DNA of 64,000 nt from positions 62,001-126,000 of the forward strand of contig NZ_RIAS01000003.1 in the NCBI RefSeq assembly GCF_003719335.1, given 5' to 3'. Within the stretch, counting starts at the first letter, position 1; each line of letters begins with the position of its first letter. Below are positions 63,356 through 64,000 of this stretch, one piece after another. The notes below the pieces were generated by a model. The model ran no database searches. It was given only the letters and a program-made list of their open reading frames with translations, and was not told where the DNA came from. The translations under genes and the position numbers were made by a program. Source of the stretch: Paenibacillus amylolyticus (GTDB taxonomy: Bacteria > Bacillota > Bacilli > Paenibacillales > Paenibacillaceae).

Positions 63356-64000
63356 ATGACAAAAAGCAGCGTATTGGGGTATCCACGAATCGGAGCCGAT
63401 CGGGAATGGAAAAAAGCACTTGAGGCCTTCTGGTCAGGAAAATTAGAAGAAAACGAACTTCACGCGAGATTACAAGAGATTCGTTTAGATCATTTGCGCA
63501 AGCAACAAGCGAAAGGCATTGATCTGATTCCAGTGAACGACTTCAGCTATTATGATCATATTCTGGATACAGCCGTAATGTTTGGTATTGTGCCAAAACG
63601 CTTCGCTTATACCGGAGGCGCTGTGCCTCTCTCCGTCTATTACGGCATCGCCCGAGGAACGAAAGATGCCGCAGCCAGTGAAATGACCAAATGGTTCAAT
63701 ACGAACTATCACTATATTGTACCTGAACTGAACGATGCTTCGCCGGAATTGACCGAGAACAAACCACTAATCGCATACCTGGAAGCCAAAGAGAAACTGG
63801 GCATTGAAGGCAAACCGGTTATCGTTGGACCGCTGACCTTCCTGAAGCTCTCCAAAGGCTATGATGCATCCGAAACGGATGCATGGATCGATCAGCTACT
63901 TCCTCTCTACACTCAGGTGCTGCAAGAACTTGCGGATGCTGGCGTGCAGTGGGTACAGATTGATGAGCCGGTTCTCGTAACCAAATTGAATGACGCGGAT
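63356..64000 (+). CDS. metE: Cobalamin-independent methionine synthase, N-terminal part
   Basis: The open frame runs from ATG 63356 (GAGGGG 9 bp upstream) to the window edge and encodes 215 residues of MetE. Recognised features are [64 protein letters not shown] and [10 protein letters not shown]. MetE transfers the methyl group from methyltetrahydropteroyl-triglutamate to homocysteine. Another ATG 7 bp earlier is out of frame. The zinc-binding C-terminal half lies beyond the window. Confidence 0.95.
   Translation, partial: MTKSSVLGYPRIGADREWKKALEAFWSGKLEENELHARLQEIRLDHLRKQQAKGIDLIPVNDFSYYDHILDTAVMFGIVPKRFAYTGGAVPLSVYYGIARGTKDAAASEMTKWFNTNYHYIVPELNDASPELTENKPLIAYLEAKEKLGIEGKPVIVGPLTFLKLSKGYDASETDAWIDQLLPLYTQVLQELADAGVQWVQIDEPVLVTKLNDAD

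Overview
The window looks like chromosomal DNA of a Paenibacillus-type Firmicute. Supporting signs are purine-rich ribosome binding sites with occasional GTG/TTG starts, YesM/YesN-type regulators beside Lpl-type sugar ABC transporters, many AraC/MerR/TetR/MarR switches, secreted polysaccharide hydrolases, CcpA-like cre boxes and U-tailed terminators. I saw no rRNA, tRNA, CRISPR array, prophage or intact transposase. The only mobile-looking DNA is two copies of a 162-bp MITE-like repeat.

Layout. 1-1110: end of an AraC regulator, then a lipoprotein barnase and its barstar inhibitor. 1186-10054 (minus): a glucuronoxylan module with a two-component system (YesN/YesM type), an oligosaccharide ABC importer and a secreted GH30 xylanase with a carbohydrate-binding domain nested in the catalytic domain. 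10341-18205: a second glycan locus with a GH95 fucosidase-like enzyme, an unassigned 662-residue hydrolase-like protein, two AraC regulators and a GH27 alpha-galactosidase-like enzyme. 18331-20863: MFS exporter and TetR repressor sharing a matched pair of operators, plus a small unknown. 21030-25639: polar amino-acid ABC transporter (fused binding protein-permease) and a large serine beta-lactamase-like protein. 25884-30637: a PLP-linked group (MocR regulator, SHMT, BenE-type transporter, YggS). 30868-36635 (minus): complete ribose operon rbsRKDACB. 36903-41403: DMT transporter, serine hydrolase, small hydrophilic protein, cyclase-family hydrolase and YitT protein.

41547-51294: MerR/SDR pair, the carboxy(nor)spermidine pathway with an elaborate leader, TetR/MMPL exporter, MarR/DoxX and a broken response regulator. 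The two MITE copies lie in inverted orientation at 42.0 and 50.4 kb. 51625-64000: class I glutamine amidotransferase-like protein, HelD-type helicase, a short promoter-to-terminator unit of unknown role, aldo/keto reductase, Zn alcohol dehydrogenase with divergent MerR and AraC regulators, Fur-controlled siderophore-binding lipoprotein, UppP, an MBL-fold hydrolase, a possible stand-alone DNA-reader domain and the start of metE.

The most distinctive items are these. The polyamine operon leader combines a leader peptide, a U-tailed hairpin and a cluster of inverted repeats. A MITE sits between a MerR-type 19-bp-spacer promoter and its SDR gene. The GH30 xylanase has a nested domain. Operator logic can be read directly from the DNA for the TetR/MFS, MarR/DoxX and MerR/ADH pairs.
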